This document shows, piece by piece, positions 10,897-24,028 of a stretch of DNA of 64,000 nucleotides. The position numbers and the translations under genes were made by a program. The stretch's first letter is position 1. Each line of letters opens with the position of its first letter. Origin of the DNA: Silene latifolia (taxonomy: Eukaryota > Streptophyta > Magnoliopsida > Caryophyllales > Caryophyllaceae); contig NC_133538.1 in the NCBI RefSeq assembly GCF_048544455.1, positions 439,454,311 through 439,518,310 of the forward strand, written 5' to 3'. Below the pieces are notes generated by a model. It worked only from the letters and a program-made list of their open reading frames with translations. It did not search any database and was not told where the DNA came from.

Positions 10897-11498
10897 CTGT
10901 ATAATGATTCCCTCCCTCATCATACGCCACCCATCCAATCGCCGCGTCGTATGAGCTGCGCCAGCCAGCATCCACCTTTATCCTTTTCGCTTGGCAAGTC
11001 CCTGACTGACCAATTATATAGTAAGGTAACCCGTCCCGGATCAAGCGCTGGGTGTTCTCATCCCTTGCCCCCTGCCGACTAGGCAGATCATTTTTCCCCC
11101 TCTGTTTCCTATTATGACCGCTCATCGCCAGTTGGACCGTTAGCGACCACGTTTTATAGTGTTTAAAGGAGGCGCGAAGATGAGAGGGGAGTCGGCTTTG
11201 CAAGCAGAGGCTTTGGGAATTAGGAATGTTCTCATATGGGCATGTGACAATGGCTTTCTACATCTGAAAGTGTACACTGACTGTCTTCAACTCGTGGCGC
11301 AAATTATAGGAGCGGAACGGGGAAATCATTTAATCAAAGGAATTACGGAGGATATATCTTCCCTCTTTGCTTACTTCCAATGTTCCAATGTTTAAGCATT
11401 AGTTACTTACCTAGAGGTTTAAATAAAATAGCTCAGGACCTCGCTAAGGAGGCCATGATAATGTAGTATTGCTTTCTTTCATGTCGCCAAAAAAAAAA
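10897..11498 (+). mobile_element. L1-type LINE tail with inverted 5' part (twin-priming structure)
   Basis: The 3' part (about 11157-11498) reads on the plus strand: FKGGAKMRGESALQAEALGI, LHLKVYTDCLQLVAQIIG, then PRGLNKIAQDLAKEAM and a poly(A) run at 11489-11498. This is the second half of a LINE RNase H domain. The first half, KRIKVDAGWRSSYDAAIGW then VAYDEGGNHYTV, lies just to the left (10897-11156) but on the minus strand, with its last codons at the outer end. Turned round, HYTV joins FKGG in frame. This is the layout expected when two primers start reverse transcription of one LINE RNA. Two stops and missing upstream domains make it inactive. I found no clear target duplication. Confidence 0.85.
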
Positions 11499-11860
11499 GG
11501 GACGATATCCATCTCCAATGCAAATAAGGACTGTAAAAAGGAAAGCATCTCCTCTAGAATGGTTTCTACTTTCTACCAAAACATAAAGTCGATTGACTAT
11601 TCCTCAAAATATGATAGAGAACCTTCCTTGTGAATATTTTTTAAGTAAATCCACATGTTACCCTTAACTGACAGACTGTAGGCTGTAGCTTCGTTGATTC
11701 AACACATCTACTCGTATGAGCAGCAGTGGCACTAGAAAACGTAGAGTAAGTAATGACAGAAGCACACTAGATTCTATAGAGACAAACATAAAAAACTGTC
11801 GAACAATGAGCAAACAACCGTAGAGCACTTTAAAGATGTAAAGGCACAATGGACAAGGAA
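11499..11860. other. Intergenic sequence between two LINE insertions
   Basis: No coding or repeat signal could be recognised. The stretch runs from the end of the poly(A) tail of the inverted LINE to the purine-rich 5' leader of LINE-A. Confidence 0.4.
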
Positions 11861-12105
11861 AAAAAATGAGAGAGAATCTAGAGAGAGAAAAGCTCTGAAA
11901 TCAAGGAAAAAAGCGAAAAAAAAGAAAAAACAGAAATCCTAGATTTGTGTGCGCAGTCATGGCGATTGCTGCTCGATCTTCAACGTCCCTTCATCGTACT
12001 GTCACCAAATCACCCCAAATTCTAAAAAAAAAAAATGCTACTTCATCCTCTTCTTCTAACCCAATTAATAAACCTTGGGAAGACGAAAAATGTGAATGAG
12101 ATAAC
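11861..12105 (+). mobile_element. LINE-A segment 1: 5' leader and start of ORF1
   Basis: A purine-rich leader (AGAGAGAATCTAGAGAGAGA and similar) precedes an ATG at 11958 that starts MAIAARSSTSLHRTV. A run of A at about 12017-12028 probably changed length, because the frame after it does not match the frame that continues downstream. The segment ends at the solo LTR insertion site. LINE-A is the outermost host of the nested insertions that fill the rest of the window, continuing at 13375-14281 and 42332-43852. The exact 5' end is uncertain. Confidence 0.7.
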
Positions 12106-14281
12106 TGTTGGAATATGTGTCCTCCGACAATAATGCGATCACAACTGTCGATCATGATGATCATATGTTTAAGTCTCATTTTAAGAATACATGTGGGAAG
12201 TAATATTTTACTGTCAACTGGTCCACACATATTGGTAATGATTGGTAACTAGAGTTTGATTCATTACCGTGCGACGGTGGTGATCAGTTGATCCCCTTAG
12301 GTCATACCTAAAGGGTAACACTCTTAATTGATTATTTAATTGATCGTATGACGATACGGGTTGACTAAATTACTTAAAATTGACGGACGATTTTGGAAGT
12401 AATATTTACGTGTCTCATTGTAATTTGATTAAATAAGATACGGTCTAAGTGATCGAATTGTTTTATTACTTAGATGAAATTATTGTTTACGGAAACAATT
12501 AAAACTGAATGAATAATTTATTATAAATACAAGATGTTGTGATTTATAATTGGTAAACCGTTTTGGTACAAGTAATTGTGAATTACTAAGTCGATTTTGT
12601 ACATGACGTATTTTTATTAATACGTGGATTTTTAATATGTTAAAAATGCATGACAATTTTACATGACTTGTGACATGACAAATTGATAAATTGACAAAGA
12701 TAAAATGGAATCCATTTTATCTTAAATGGACCGAAATGAAGGGCGTATTAGGCTAAATATTGTGTTGATTATTTTAAGTGCAAAGCATAATCATTAACCT
12801 AATGGATAGCCATGCAAACCTAGTTGTTTTTGTGAAGAGCACCTTGATCATGCATTGGCCATTACCACCCCACCCCATCCGGTTTTGTCATAGAGCAAGG
12901 CCAAGGGTTTTTTTCTCTATAATTTACCTAATATAAACTACATGCAAAACTAGTGTATTATTTCATTCTCTAACACATCTAAAATATAGAGTTTTTAGAG
13001 AGAATATTACTCCTTCTTCTCCCATCTCTTAACCGAAAAAGAAGAGACAAAATTCAATATTTTGGGTCAATTTTATTAAGATTAATATTGTTCTAGTATT
13101 AATAATATTAATCTTTTGAGAGGTTATCTTGGGTATAATTCCTTGGGAGGGATTCTAAGCTTGAATTCTTGTTCATCCAATATTAGGAAGCTCAAGAACA
13201 AGTGAGTAGGAGAACTCATTTGTGTCCATATATCCGAAATCTCAATGTAAGGATGACGATTTCTTCTTTATCCTTATTCTTGTTTCCATGCATAAGATCA
13301 AAATTAATTTAGTGACAAAATTAATTATAACATATTTGAATATGTTGAGTATTATGAAATATAGATAACTAACAATAACTGGCGTTGCTCCTTTTAATTT
13401 GGATTCTATTGAAATTGATGAGTCTGGGGAAGGATGGTATGTTCAGGGCAAAAAGAAAGCTGTCCTGGAACGAATTGATGAGGAGCCTGAGGGTTTGATG
13501 CAATTTACCATTGAAGATGTACATGAAGATCTTAATTACTGGAAATCTTCTGTGTATTACTTCATTCTGGGGGCAAATCCACCCTGGGAAATCATCGAAG
13601 GTTTTGTTCGACAAATCTGGGCAAACTATCCAATTGACAAGGTATCCTTCTTGCCAAACGTTATTGTTTTGGTTCGTTTTATTTCCGAAACTAGTAAGTT
13701 GGCTGTGCTTAAGCAAGGGCATTATTTGTTTGATAATAAGCCACTGATAGTTAGGAGTTGGGATTCTAATGTTCAACTTAACAAGGATGATGTGAAGAAG
13801 GTGCCTGTGTGGGTAAGAATTCTAGACCTACCTTTGAAATACTGGGGTAAATGTTTACCTCGAATTTCTGGCTTGATAGGTAAATTTTTAAGGTGTGACC
13901 CGTTCACTGAAGGGAAGACAAGATTAGGTTTTCTAGGGTTTTACTGGAAGTTACTTTTGGTGAAAGCTTACCTAATTTTGTTAAATTTTTGGATGAGGAT
14001 GGTCATGTTGTTAAGCTGGCTGTTGAATGTGAATGGCAACTCATTCTGTGTGGTGTTTGTGGAGGAACTGGTCATGCTAGTGAACAATGCAGGAAGCCAA
14101 AACCAAAAACTCAGAAACCTGCTGCTCAACCACGACAAAAATGGGTCCAAAAGAAACCTGTTCTGGCTAAGGCTGTGTCTCAACCTGTTGCTCATATTGG
14201 GATTGACCCTGTCATTCGGCCTGTTCCATTGCCCACACCTAAGCCTGTTTCCCGTGTAGTTGGGTCTGCTGGCCCCTCTGG
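11958..14281 (+). pseudogene. LINE-A ORF1 (DUF4283 and CCHC zinc knuckle), interrupted
   Basis: ORF1 of plant L1-type LINEs encodes a nucleic-acid-binding gag-like protein. After the solo LTR the frame reads LDSIEIDESGEGWYVQGKKK and continues through a DUF4283-like domain (PPWEIIEGFVRQIW, LIVRSWDSNVQLNKDDVKKV, PVWVRILDLPLKYWG). A 1-bp loss near 13930 shifts the frame. It resumes as FLDEDGHVVKLAVECEW with a zinc knuckle, CGVCGGTGHASEQC, at about 14050-14092, followed by a Pro/Lys-rich linker. The open frame stops at the tandem LTR element inserted after 14281, and reading resumes at 42332 with GAVKTPEEVQHKLKV. The frame is broken by the two insertions, one frameshift and a likely poly(A) slippage. 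Confidence 0.88.
12106..13374 (+). mobile_element. Solo LTR (probably Ty1/copia-type), 1269 bp
   Basis: The element begins TGTTGGAATATGTG and ends ATAACTAACA, that is TG...CA with a short inverted terminal repeat. It is flanked by the 5-bp duplication ATAAC at 12101-12105 and 13375-13379. There is no internal region, primer site or coding sequence, so it is the product of recombination between two LTRs of one element. When it is removed with one ATAAC copy, the LINE-A sequence reads on as NEITGVAPFNLDSIEI. The copia assignment rests on the TGTTGGAA start and TSD length only. Confidence 0.9.
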
Positions 14282-17084
14282 TGTGACACCCCTCGATGAG
14301 GCATCAAAAGAACTATTAAATCTGAGCGGAAAATACGAGATTTTTAAAACCTTTAAAAGTTTAACGTACGAAATCTACCATAAGTGATCAAACTAAAATG
14401 AAAAGAAAGATAATTAAGTTTTACAATTAAAAACAAGTGCATTGGGGGAAAAGATATCCCACGAATAAGCACAAGTCTAAAGATAGGTGAGTCTATGAAA
14501 ACGATAACTAAGGTCCAAGGGTCAACGTTCTCGCTAGCTCACACGTCTTCCCCATAATCTGCATCACAAACCTGTCATTCATGTAAACATGAACGCCACA
14601 GTCAGTGGGGAGTAACTTAGGGTTCTCCCAGCCACAATATGTCAAAATACACATAGGCAAGAACTTAATTAAACATATTGATCATACATCATACTTGAAT
14701 AATAATGAACAAGGAAATATAACAATAATCATAACGAGATAGGCATATTGCATTATTAGTGAGATAGGCTTGGTACATTATATTAAACATGCATTCAAGG
14801 GAACAAAACATGTATGTGAGATTAGGCATCGAATCATATGAAGAGAGTAAATATCGGATCAATTAAATAGAAAATACATGGATGGAAACCAATAGCCATT
14901 ACTTTGAAAACCTCTTAACAACCATAGCATGGGACGTGGCTACTAATGTCACATTCATACTTATGGCTTGCGTCTCACCATAAGAACGGATGGGAACATC
15001 AATCCCGGCGATCATATCGCAACTAGGGACTTGCATCTCACCACTAGTATCCGATAGGACCAAGACTCTCACAAAGAATCATAGAAGACGTGCATTCTCA
15101 TATATAAGAACACGCCAATGACCGTAACAAGCAAGACATTTACAAAGGATTGATTCAAAACAAGACAAACCCCTAGACTCCAACCTCCTGGTAGGACGAC
15201 GATCATAATACGGTCCTAGTCTAAATCTGGCCAGACTCCCGGGATGGACGTCACCCGATTCGACATGCGGTGACCTATCCGCATCCAAGACTCGATACAT
15301 GGAACACAGTTCGCTACCAAAGGTCGAGTAACCCCAAATCGGAACAATGGCACCTAGCCGTACCCCAAGGTCCGAAGAGGCGGAAGGAAGATAGCCCAAC
15401 TCGGAAACAATGGCACCTAATCGTGACCCAAGGTCCGAGGGCAAAATAAATAAGGAATGTCGAGTAGTCACACAATGTAAAACATCACACTTGGGTCACA
15501 AAAAGAATAAGAACGATCATGTGAGTATAAACACGAGAGAATGTCATATGACACGGGGTCACTAATACGAGTAAAAATGATTAAATAAACATAACGTAAA
15601 CAATTCATGTGAAGCATGCATAAGTACGAGAGTATAACAAATATCAAGTACTCCCATGATAAAAGAGTCTCAACACACCATACACAAGTGTTAGAACCAA
15701 GGTTAAGATGCATACCCAAAAAGAAACCCAAAACCCAATCTATAACAACAAGTTTAGTACTCGACTACAACAAGGGTCAATTTCAAACGGTCATAACTTG
15801 AGTTCTAAATATCTAAATAAGGTGAAACCAATTGGAGATGATAGCTTATCCTCTTACGGTTCTAACGGTAGGTCATAAGCCTCCAACAAACAAGTAACGA
15901 AGAAGTTATTGCCATTTTACGAAAACTAAACAGGCTTAAACCGCAGCCTGCGATAGTGGCCGGAGCCTGCGGTGGGTGCCGGAGCCTGCGGTTTTCCCCT
16001 GCCACCGGACTGTTTGCACGACAATTTCCTGCACTTTTCCAAAGTCGATTTCTACAAATTTTTCATCCCAAATTCCTCTTAAATATACATGTTACAACAA
16101 TAATACCTAATAGAAACCACAAGAATGTAATTATCACACATCTTGATGGATTCAAGCACAAGATTTTGACCCAAAATCAAACAATTAATTCATCCAAATA
16201 TCACAACTTTACCCAATTGAAAATCAATGTAACAACATGCTTAAAACTCTTCAACCAACCATGAGATGGTTTCTCATACAAACTCATTCAACAACAAACA
16301 TGTGAAACAAGAAAAGATTTAAACTTTAACATACATATGAACAAACTACAACATATAAACACACAAATTTGATATAATATCAAGTAACCCATCACCGTTA
16401 CCTTTTTGCACTTAATTCCACAATATACTCATCTACCTTTCAAGAATCCAATTCCGGGTCAACTAAACCTTCTCCTAAACATAAGAAAACACAAATTAAG
16501 ACTAAGAATCGAAATTAGAAAAAGGGTACCGTGTGTAATATGGGTCGACAGCCCTAAATAAGGAGGAAAGTCGGTTCTTTTCTTACCTAGAAAGATGGAG
16601 GGCGATGAGAGGAAGAGATAGACGCGAAAATCACTTGATTCGGATAAGAATTGAGCAAGTTATGGTGTTTTAAAGATTTGTAAGAGGAAAGTGTAAAAAT
16701 GGTGTTTGTTGTTGAGGATGAATGCTGAAAAATTGCGGAGGGAGGTGTAGTTAGGGTTTCCCTCATTATTTTTATGAGGAGGAAGGAGTAGTAGGTGAGT
16801 CCATTGGTCATACTAGGCCCAACAAGCAAAATTGAGTCGATATACACTAGAATTTACGTCTCCAGCCCACTACAACTCCAGACGGAAAATATTATTATTA
16901 TTATTATCATTATTATCCGACCAAAATATTCATTTTGTATAACTTAAGCTTTAAAAATATAATATTTATAAAAATCATGTTTAGTAATGAAATTAATTAA
17001 ATTAAATAATTTAAAATATAAATGAGACAATAGAACGGTTAATTAAATTATAATTGCCAAAATGGAAAATTCGTGGGTGTTACA
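14282..17084 (-). repeat. LTR 1 of the tandem element (its 3' LTR), 2803 bp
   Basis: The outer end at 14282 abuts the TCTGG duplication in LINE-A. Apart from small differences it matches LTR 2 and LTR 3 along its length. It contains the GC-rich cluster with CCGGAGCCTGCGGT units at about 15941-15995 and an (ATT)n microsatellite near 16890. Open frames that recur at the same place in all three LTRs, such as the one at 15079-15471, are shared because the LTR is repeated. They show no known domain. Confidence 0.92.
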
Positions 17085-20000
17085 ATCACCCCATCTTTTA
17101 AAAAGTTTCGTCCTCGAAACTTGAAAATAGAAATGAAAAGTCATATAAAAAAAAACCGAAGTTTTGAAATCGGTAACCAAAACATTAAAAGGTTACTTAT
17201 CGTAAGAATCGAAATCCCTTCAAAAGTTCCAAATAAAATTTTCCGACAGAACCAGATTCTCACTAAAGGAACGGAAGTGCTCTTGTTGCGCATTCAAGAA
17301 CATCACATTTCAAATCCAAGATAAGGTCAAAATCAAATCATTTGTATAAATCGAAAATCAAAATACTTTCAAAAACATTAATGAAGAGTTTTTAAAAGTA
17401 TAAGTCTCATTCATGGAACGAAATTGCTCTTGTCGTGCACACAAGAAAGTTAACTTTCCAAGTCAAAGACAAATTTAAAACACAATCATTCGCCGATAAG
17501 CGTAGAACAAGTTATCAAACGTCTCTAATAACGAGTTCTGACATCCGATCAACGTCAAAATCGAAAGAAAAAGGTAATTCACTCAAATTTTCTTTTGCAA
17601 AAGCCAAAATAGAGATAGAGGTTTCACTTTTAAACTCGAAAGGGAGTCAAATTTCTGAAAATGTAATATTAAACTCTGACAAAGAAATCACAAATAGATC
17701 AAAGTTAGGTAGAAATTGAGCAAAGTTAAAAGTCACTCGGGTTTAGCAATTAAAAATTAATAAAAAGAAGTTATACTCATAGAACAAAGGAGAACTAAAT
17801 CAAATTTCCATTTTCAAACCTTTAAAATAGGTAGGGTTTGTAAAAGTAACATAAACTTTTAACAATGGATCAAAATTGGTAGCTTGAAATGTTTAGAAAT
17901 AGTACGAAATGGAAAGAACTTAAATATCATGAAAACAAGGTGCGCTAAGAGGGTTCAAACTTAACTAATCAAAAGAGCTATGATGAATTTCATAGGGCAA
18001 GGATTGAAGTCAGGTTAACAAGGATGTCAAAGATAGAGTTTCACAGGTTACGAGTATCAAGTTTAAAGGAGGAGCATGGTGAAGCGAAGAAGAGAGGTAT
18101 AAACGGTAATGCTTATGGTCTAAGAAGAAGGGAAATTAGGAAACAAGGAAACGTCGGTATTCAAATCCCAAACAACAACATCAACCTAAGCGGTTCCGAA
18201 AACTTCCTAACCACAAAACTCATAACCACATAACTCCCAAGGATTTCCTCAAAATACTTACACACTTTACTCCTATGCTATCCCGTGGGTCAAGTCACTC
18301 CACCGCAATAATGATTCCATAATTCTCAAATATAAATCATCTACAAACGATTTCCACGAAACAAGATCAAAACTATTAAAAGAGTTACACTCATAACCAA
18401 CTATTGACCACTAGGAGTTATCACTATGGTAAAATCCTTAATCAAAGATCATAATCCCAAGTTCTTTATACTTTCTAACACTCCAAACAAAATCTTATTC
18501 ACACTCGAATTCACAAGCATAGATGATCACATTCCCCAAATTATAAAGATCATTAACCAAAAAGGTAAATAGGTATCTCACACAACTTTTACTACTCAAC
18601 TTAAGTTAAGTTCCACAAATCCAACTTCGACGAAAACAAGGCTCACAAAGAATCCTCAAAGAGCATCTCACTCACTCTACAACATAGCCAACCACGCCAT
18701 CACTCCACTAAGGAAACAAAGAGTAATAACCAGGTCAGGAAATGATATGAAATTTCAAAGGGATACGTGAACATGACGAGGTGTGAGATTAAAGGAGTCA
18801 ATAATTAAGGTAACTAGTTAACACCAGTAAGAGATATTAGAATTAGGGAGGTATTCAAGACAAGGAAATGACAAGTAAACTTTTATACTTAGGAATTAAA
18901 TCCAACCAAGGTATGAGCGAAGGGAAGGAAAACGATTAATGACACGAAGGAGGATTTCAAGGTTTAATCCATACGCTTCCTAAAATTTAAGGTTCTCTCC
19001 AACAAGGTCACTCCTATTAAGGTATTGTACCTCCATAACAAAACAACCAAATTCCAAAACGAGGGTGGAGGCAATTCATCTTATTCCTCATATGCAAGTC
19101 TCTCTTAAAGGATTACACTTCTGTGACTGGTCAAAGTAAAACAAACGCTCATTTAAGGGTTGATAAATTGGTTAGACTCCTCGTTCACCTATCCTATCAC
19201 ATATTAGGATTTCCCTAAAGTAAATCTACCCCTCAAGTATAACAACATCTCTTTATCTCAAGTACTCGACACAACCTCAATGTTTTAAAAACCAAAAAAT
19301 GAATTTACAAAGACATCTTAACAAAATTCTCAAGGGACAACTAATATCAAATCACATCACATTTCTATACTGGATCATTAACATCTAAAAATGAGTTTTC
19401 TTCCAAGCTCATATCACGAGCCTTACTCCATGATTACTCCTAAGGTAACAACGCTCAACCTACTAAGCTTTCAAATTCCAAGCATAGACAACAAAGCCAA
19501 GTTCCATAGCCTCAGTAACATATACAACTCACACTTACACAAGGAATTCCACCAATTAATCAGCCTCACTTTATCAACGAGCTAGGTATAAGAATTGTTA
19601 GGCATGTCTCATCACACTACCTAAGTCTTTCTAACATCACAACCTCTCAAAACCAGGATTAAGGGTCAAACACAAACAATCTCCTCAAAAGTCAAATTTC
19701 CCAACCAAGGTCAACATTCCTTAAAAGAAAGAGTAATATAAAAAAGGCGTTAAGGGAGGATAAGCAAGGAACAAAGCTCAAGTTAGGAGGGTACAAGAGT
19801 AATTCCCAAGGAAAATGAAACGAGAGTTTAGAAGGAGAAGTAAACATTAAGAAGTAAAGAATAAGGCAAGGTACACAAAGAATATGAAGTATCTTCGAGG
19901 AAGTAGAAGCATTCTTCAAAGGAGGAACAAATCTTCAATTCCCGGCAATAGGTACCAAATCTTGATCTTCACATTCACAGTTATCGATCCAAGGGCACAA

Positions 20001-20178
20001 CAATTATTAAATGACAATCAACAAACATGTTAGAACCTAATAAAGAGCAAACACACTACAGGCTACCACCTTAGGTCCTTAAGTCTGCCCATCTCTTATT
20101 TATTATTCATGGTCAAGTTCAACTTAAATTCGGGGTACACGTGTGTGCGTCGGGAGCAACATATGCTCTGATACCAAC
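17085..20178 (-). other. Internal region 1 of the tandem element, uninterrupted copy
   Basis: This copy of about 3.1 kb lies between LTR 1 and LTR 2. The minus strand shows no long open frame and no gag, protease, RT, RNase H or integrase motif. The primer-site complement, GCTCTGATACCAAC, is at 20165-20178 and the purine-tract complement, ATCACCCCATCTTTT, at 17085-17099. It preserves the empty target site CTTAT (18112-18116) at which the Athila element inserted in the other copy. It also keeps 58 bp near 18431-18489 that the other copy has lost. Confidence 0.9.
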
Positions 20179-22995
20179 TGTGACACCCCTCGATGAGGCA
20201 TCAAAAGAACTATTAAATCTGAGTGGAAAATACGAGATTTTTAAGACCTTTAAAAGTTTAACGTACGAAATCCACCATAAATGATCAAACTAAAATGAAA
20301 AGAAAGATAATTAAGTTTTACAATTCAAAACAAGTGCATTGGGGAAAAGATATCCCATGAATAAGCACAAGTCTAAAGATAGGTGAGTCTATGAAAACGA
20401 TAACTAAGGTCCAAGGGTCAACGTTCTCGCTAGCTCACACGTCTTCCCCATAATCTGCATCACAAACCTGTCATTCATGTAAACATGAACGCCACAGTCT
20501 GTGGGGAGTAACTCAGGGTTCTCCCAGCCACAATATGTCAAAATACACATAGGCAAGAACTTAATTAAACATATTGATCATACATCATACTTGAATAATA
20601 ATGAACAAGGGAATATAACGATAATCATAACGAGATAGGCATATTGCATTCTTAGTGAGATAGGCATGGTACATTATATTAAACATGCATTCAAGGGAAC
20701 AAAACATGGATGTGAGATTAGGCATAGATCATATGAAGAGGGTAAATATCGGATCAATTAAATAGAAAATACATGGATGGAAACCAATAGCCATTACTTT
20801 GAAAACCTCTTAACAACTATAGCACGGGACGTGGCTACTAATGTCACATTCATACTTATGGCTTGCATCTCACCATAAGAACGGATGGGAACATCAATCC
20901 CGGGGATCATATCGCAACTAGGGGCTTGCATCTCACCACTAGTATCCGATAGGACCAAGACTCTCACAAACAATCATAGAAGACGTGCACTCTTGTATAT
21001 AAGAACACGCCAATGATCGTAACAAGCAAGACATTTACAAAGGATTGACTCAAAACAAGACAAACCCCTAGACTCCAACCTCCTGGTAGGACGACGATCA
21101 TAATACGGTCCTAGTCTAAATCTGGCTAGACTGTCGGTATGGACGTCACCCGATTCGACATGCGGTGACCTATCCGCATCCAAGACTCGATACATGGCAC
21201 ACAGTCCGCTACCAAAGGTCGAGTAACCCCAAATCGGAACAATGGTACCTAGCCGTACCCCAAGGTCCGAAGAGGCGGAAGGAAGATAGTCCAACTCGGA
21301 AACAATGGCACCTAATCGTGACCCAAGGTCCGAGGGCAAAATAAATAAGGAATGTCGAGTAGTCACACAATGTAAAACATCACACTCGGGTCACAAAAAG
21401 AATAAGAACGATCATGTGAGTATAAACACGATAGAATGTCATATGACACGGGATCACTAATACGAGTAAAAATGATTAAATAAACATAACGTAAACAATT
21501 CATGTGAAGCATGCATAAGTACGAGAGTATAATAAATATCAAGTACTCCCATGATAAAAGAGTCTCAACACACCATACATAAGTGTTAGAACCAAGGTTA
21601 AGATGCATACCCAACAAGAAACTCAAAACCCAATCTATAACAACAAGTTTAGTACTCGACTACAACAAGGGTCAACTTCAAACGGTCATAACTTGAGTTT
21701 TAAATATCTAAATAAGGTGAAACTAATTGGAGATGATTGCTTATCCTCTTACGGTTCTAACGGTAGGTCATAAGCCTCAAACAAACAAGTAACGAAGAAG
21801 TTATGGCCATTTTACAAAAACTGGTCAGGCATAAACCGCAGCCTGCGATAGTGGCCGGAACCTGCGGTGTCGGCCGGAGCCTGCGGTGGGTGCCGGAGCC
21901 TGCGGTTTTCCCCTCCCATCGGACTGTTTGCGCGACAATTTCCTGCACTTTCCCAAAGTCGATTTCTACAAATTTTTCATCCCAAATTCCTCTTAACTAT
22001 ACATGTTACAACAATAATACCTAATAGAAACCACAAGAATGTAATTATCACACATCTTGATGGATTCAAGCACAAGATTTTGACCCAAAATGAAACAATT
22101 AATTCATCCAAACATCACAACTTTACCCAATTGAAAATCAATGTAACAACATGCTTAAAACTCTTCAACCAACCATGAGATGGTTTCTCATTCAAACTCA
22201 TTCAACAACAAACATGTGAAACAAGAAAAGATTCAAACTTTAACATACATATGAACAAACTACAACATATAAACACACAAATTTGACATAATTTGGAGTA
22301 ACCCATCACCGTTACCTTTTTGCACTTATTTCCACAATATACTCATCTACCTTTCTAGAATCCACTTCCGGGTCAACTAAACCTTCTCCTAAACATAAGA
22401 AAACATAAATTAAGGCTAAGAATCGAAATTAGAAAAAGGGTACCGTGTGTAATATGGGTCGACAGCCCTAAATAAGGAGGAAAGTCGGTTCTTTTCTTAC
22501 CTAGAAAGATGGAGGGCGATGAGAGGAAGAGATAGACGCGAAAATCACTTGATTCGGATAAGAATTGAGCAAGTTATGGTGTTTTGAAGATTTGTAAGAG
22601 GAAAGTGTAAAAATGGTGTTTGTTGTTGAGGATGAATGCTGAAAAATTGCGGAGGGAGGTGTAGTTAGGGTTTCCCTCATTACTTTTATGAGGGGGAAGG
22701 AATAGTAGGTGAGTCCATTGGTCATACTAGGCCCAACAAGCAAAATTGAGTCGATATACACTAGAACTTACGTCTCGAGCCAACTACAACTCCAGACGGA
22801 AAATATTATTATTATTATCATTACTATCCGACCAAAATATTTATTTTGTATAACTTAAGCTTTAAAAATATATTATTTATAAAAATCATGCTTGGTAATG
22901 AAATTAATGAAATTAAATAATTTAAAATATAAATGAGACAATAGAACGGTTAATTAAATTATAATAGCCAAAATGGAAAATTCGCGGGTGTTACA
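20179..22995 (-). repeat. LTR 2 of the tandem element (shared central LTR), 2817 bp
   Basis: This LTR begins TGTGACACCC directly after the primer-site complement of internal region 1, and ends GGGTGTTACA at 22995 next to the purine tract of internal region 2. It therefore acts as the 3' LTR of one unit and the 5' LTR of the next, the mark of a tandem element. In its GC-rich cluster (about 21836-21906) it has one extra unit compared with LTR 1 and LTR 3. Confidence 0.92.
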
Positions 22996-24028
22996 ATCAC
23001 CCCATATTTTAAAAAGTTTCGTCCTCGAAACTTGAAAATAGAAATGAAAAGTCATATAAAAATAAAACCGGAGTTTTGAAATCGGCAACCAAAACATTAA
23101 AAGGTTACTTATCGTAAGAATCGAAATCCCTTCAAAAGTTTCAAATAAAATTTTCCGACAGAACCAGATTCTCATCAAAGGAACGGAAGTGCTCTCGTTG
23201 CGCATTCAAGAACATCACATTCCAAATCCAAGATAAGGTCAAAAGCAAATCATTTGTATAAATCGAAAATCAAAATACTTTCAAAAACATTAATGAAGAG
23301 TTTTAAAAAGTATAAGTCTCATTCATGGAAGGAAATTCCTCTTGTCGTGCACACAAGAACGTTAACTTTCCAAGTCAAAGACAAATTTAAAATACAATCA
23401 TTCGCCGATAAGCGTAGAACAAGTTATCAAACGTCTCCAATAACGAGTTCTAACATCCGATCAATGTCAAAATCGAAAGAAAAAGGTAATTCACTCAAAT
23501 TTTCTTTTGCAAAAGCCAAAATAGAGATAGAGGTTTCACTTTTAAACTCGAAAGGGAGTCAAATTTCTGAAAATGTAATATTAAACTCGGACAAAGAAAT
23601 CACAAATAGATCAAAGTTAGTTAGAAATTGAGCAAAGTTAAAAGTCACTCGGGTTTAGCAATTAAAAATCAATAAAAAGAAGTTATACTCATAGAACAAA
23701 GGAGAACTAAATCAAATTTCCATTTTCAAACCTTTAAAATAGGTAGGGTTTGTAAAAGTAACATAAACTTTTAACAATGGATCAAAATTGGTAGCTTGAA
23801 ATGTTTAGAAATAGTACGAAATGGAAAGAACTTAGATATCATGAAAACAAGGTACACTTAGAGGGTTCAAACTTAACTAATCAAAAGAGCTATAATGAAT
23901 TTCATAGGGCAAGGATTGAAGTCAGGTTAACAAGGATGTCAAAGATAGAGTTTCAAAGGTTACGAGTATCAAGTTTAAAGGAGGAGCATGGTGAAGCGAA
24001 GAAGAGAGGTATAAACGGTAATGCTTAT
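22996..24028 (-). other. Internal region 2 of the tandem element, left part
   Basis: This part corresponds base for base, with scattered differences, to 17085-18116 in internal region 1. It starts with the purine-tract complement ATCACCCCATATTTT and ends with the left CTTAT (24024-24028) of the Athila insertion. No coding domain is recognisable. Confidence 0.88.

Noticed and set aside
15079..15471. Open frame of 130 codons that recurs almost unchanged at 20974-21366 and 40212-40694
   Set aside because: It lies at the same place in the three LTRs of the tandem element; the repetition comes from the LTRs, and no domain or codon pattern supports a gene.
16587..16847. 86-codon Ser-rich frame repeated at 22501-22761 and 41836-42096
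   Set aside because: Also LTR sequence repeated three times. It has no signal peptide or domain.
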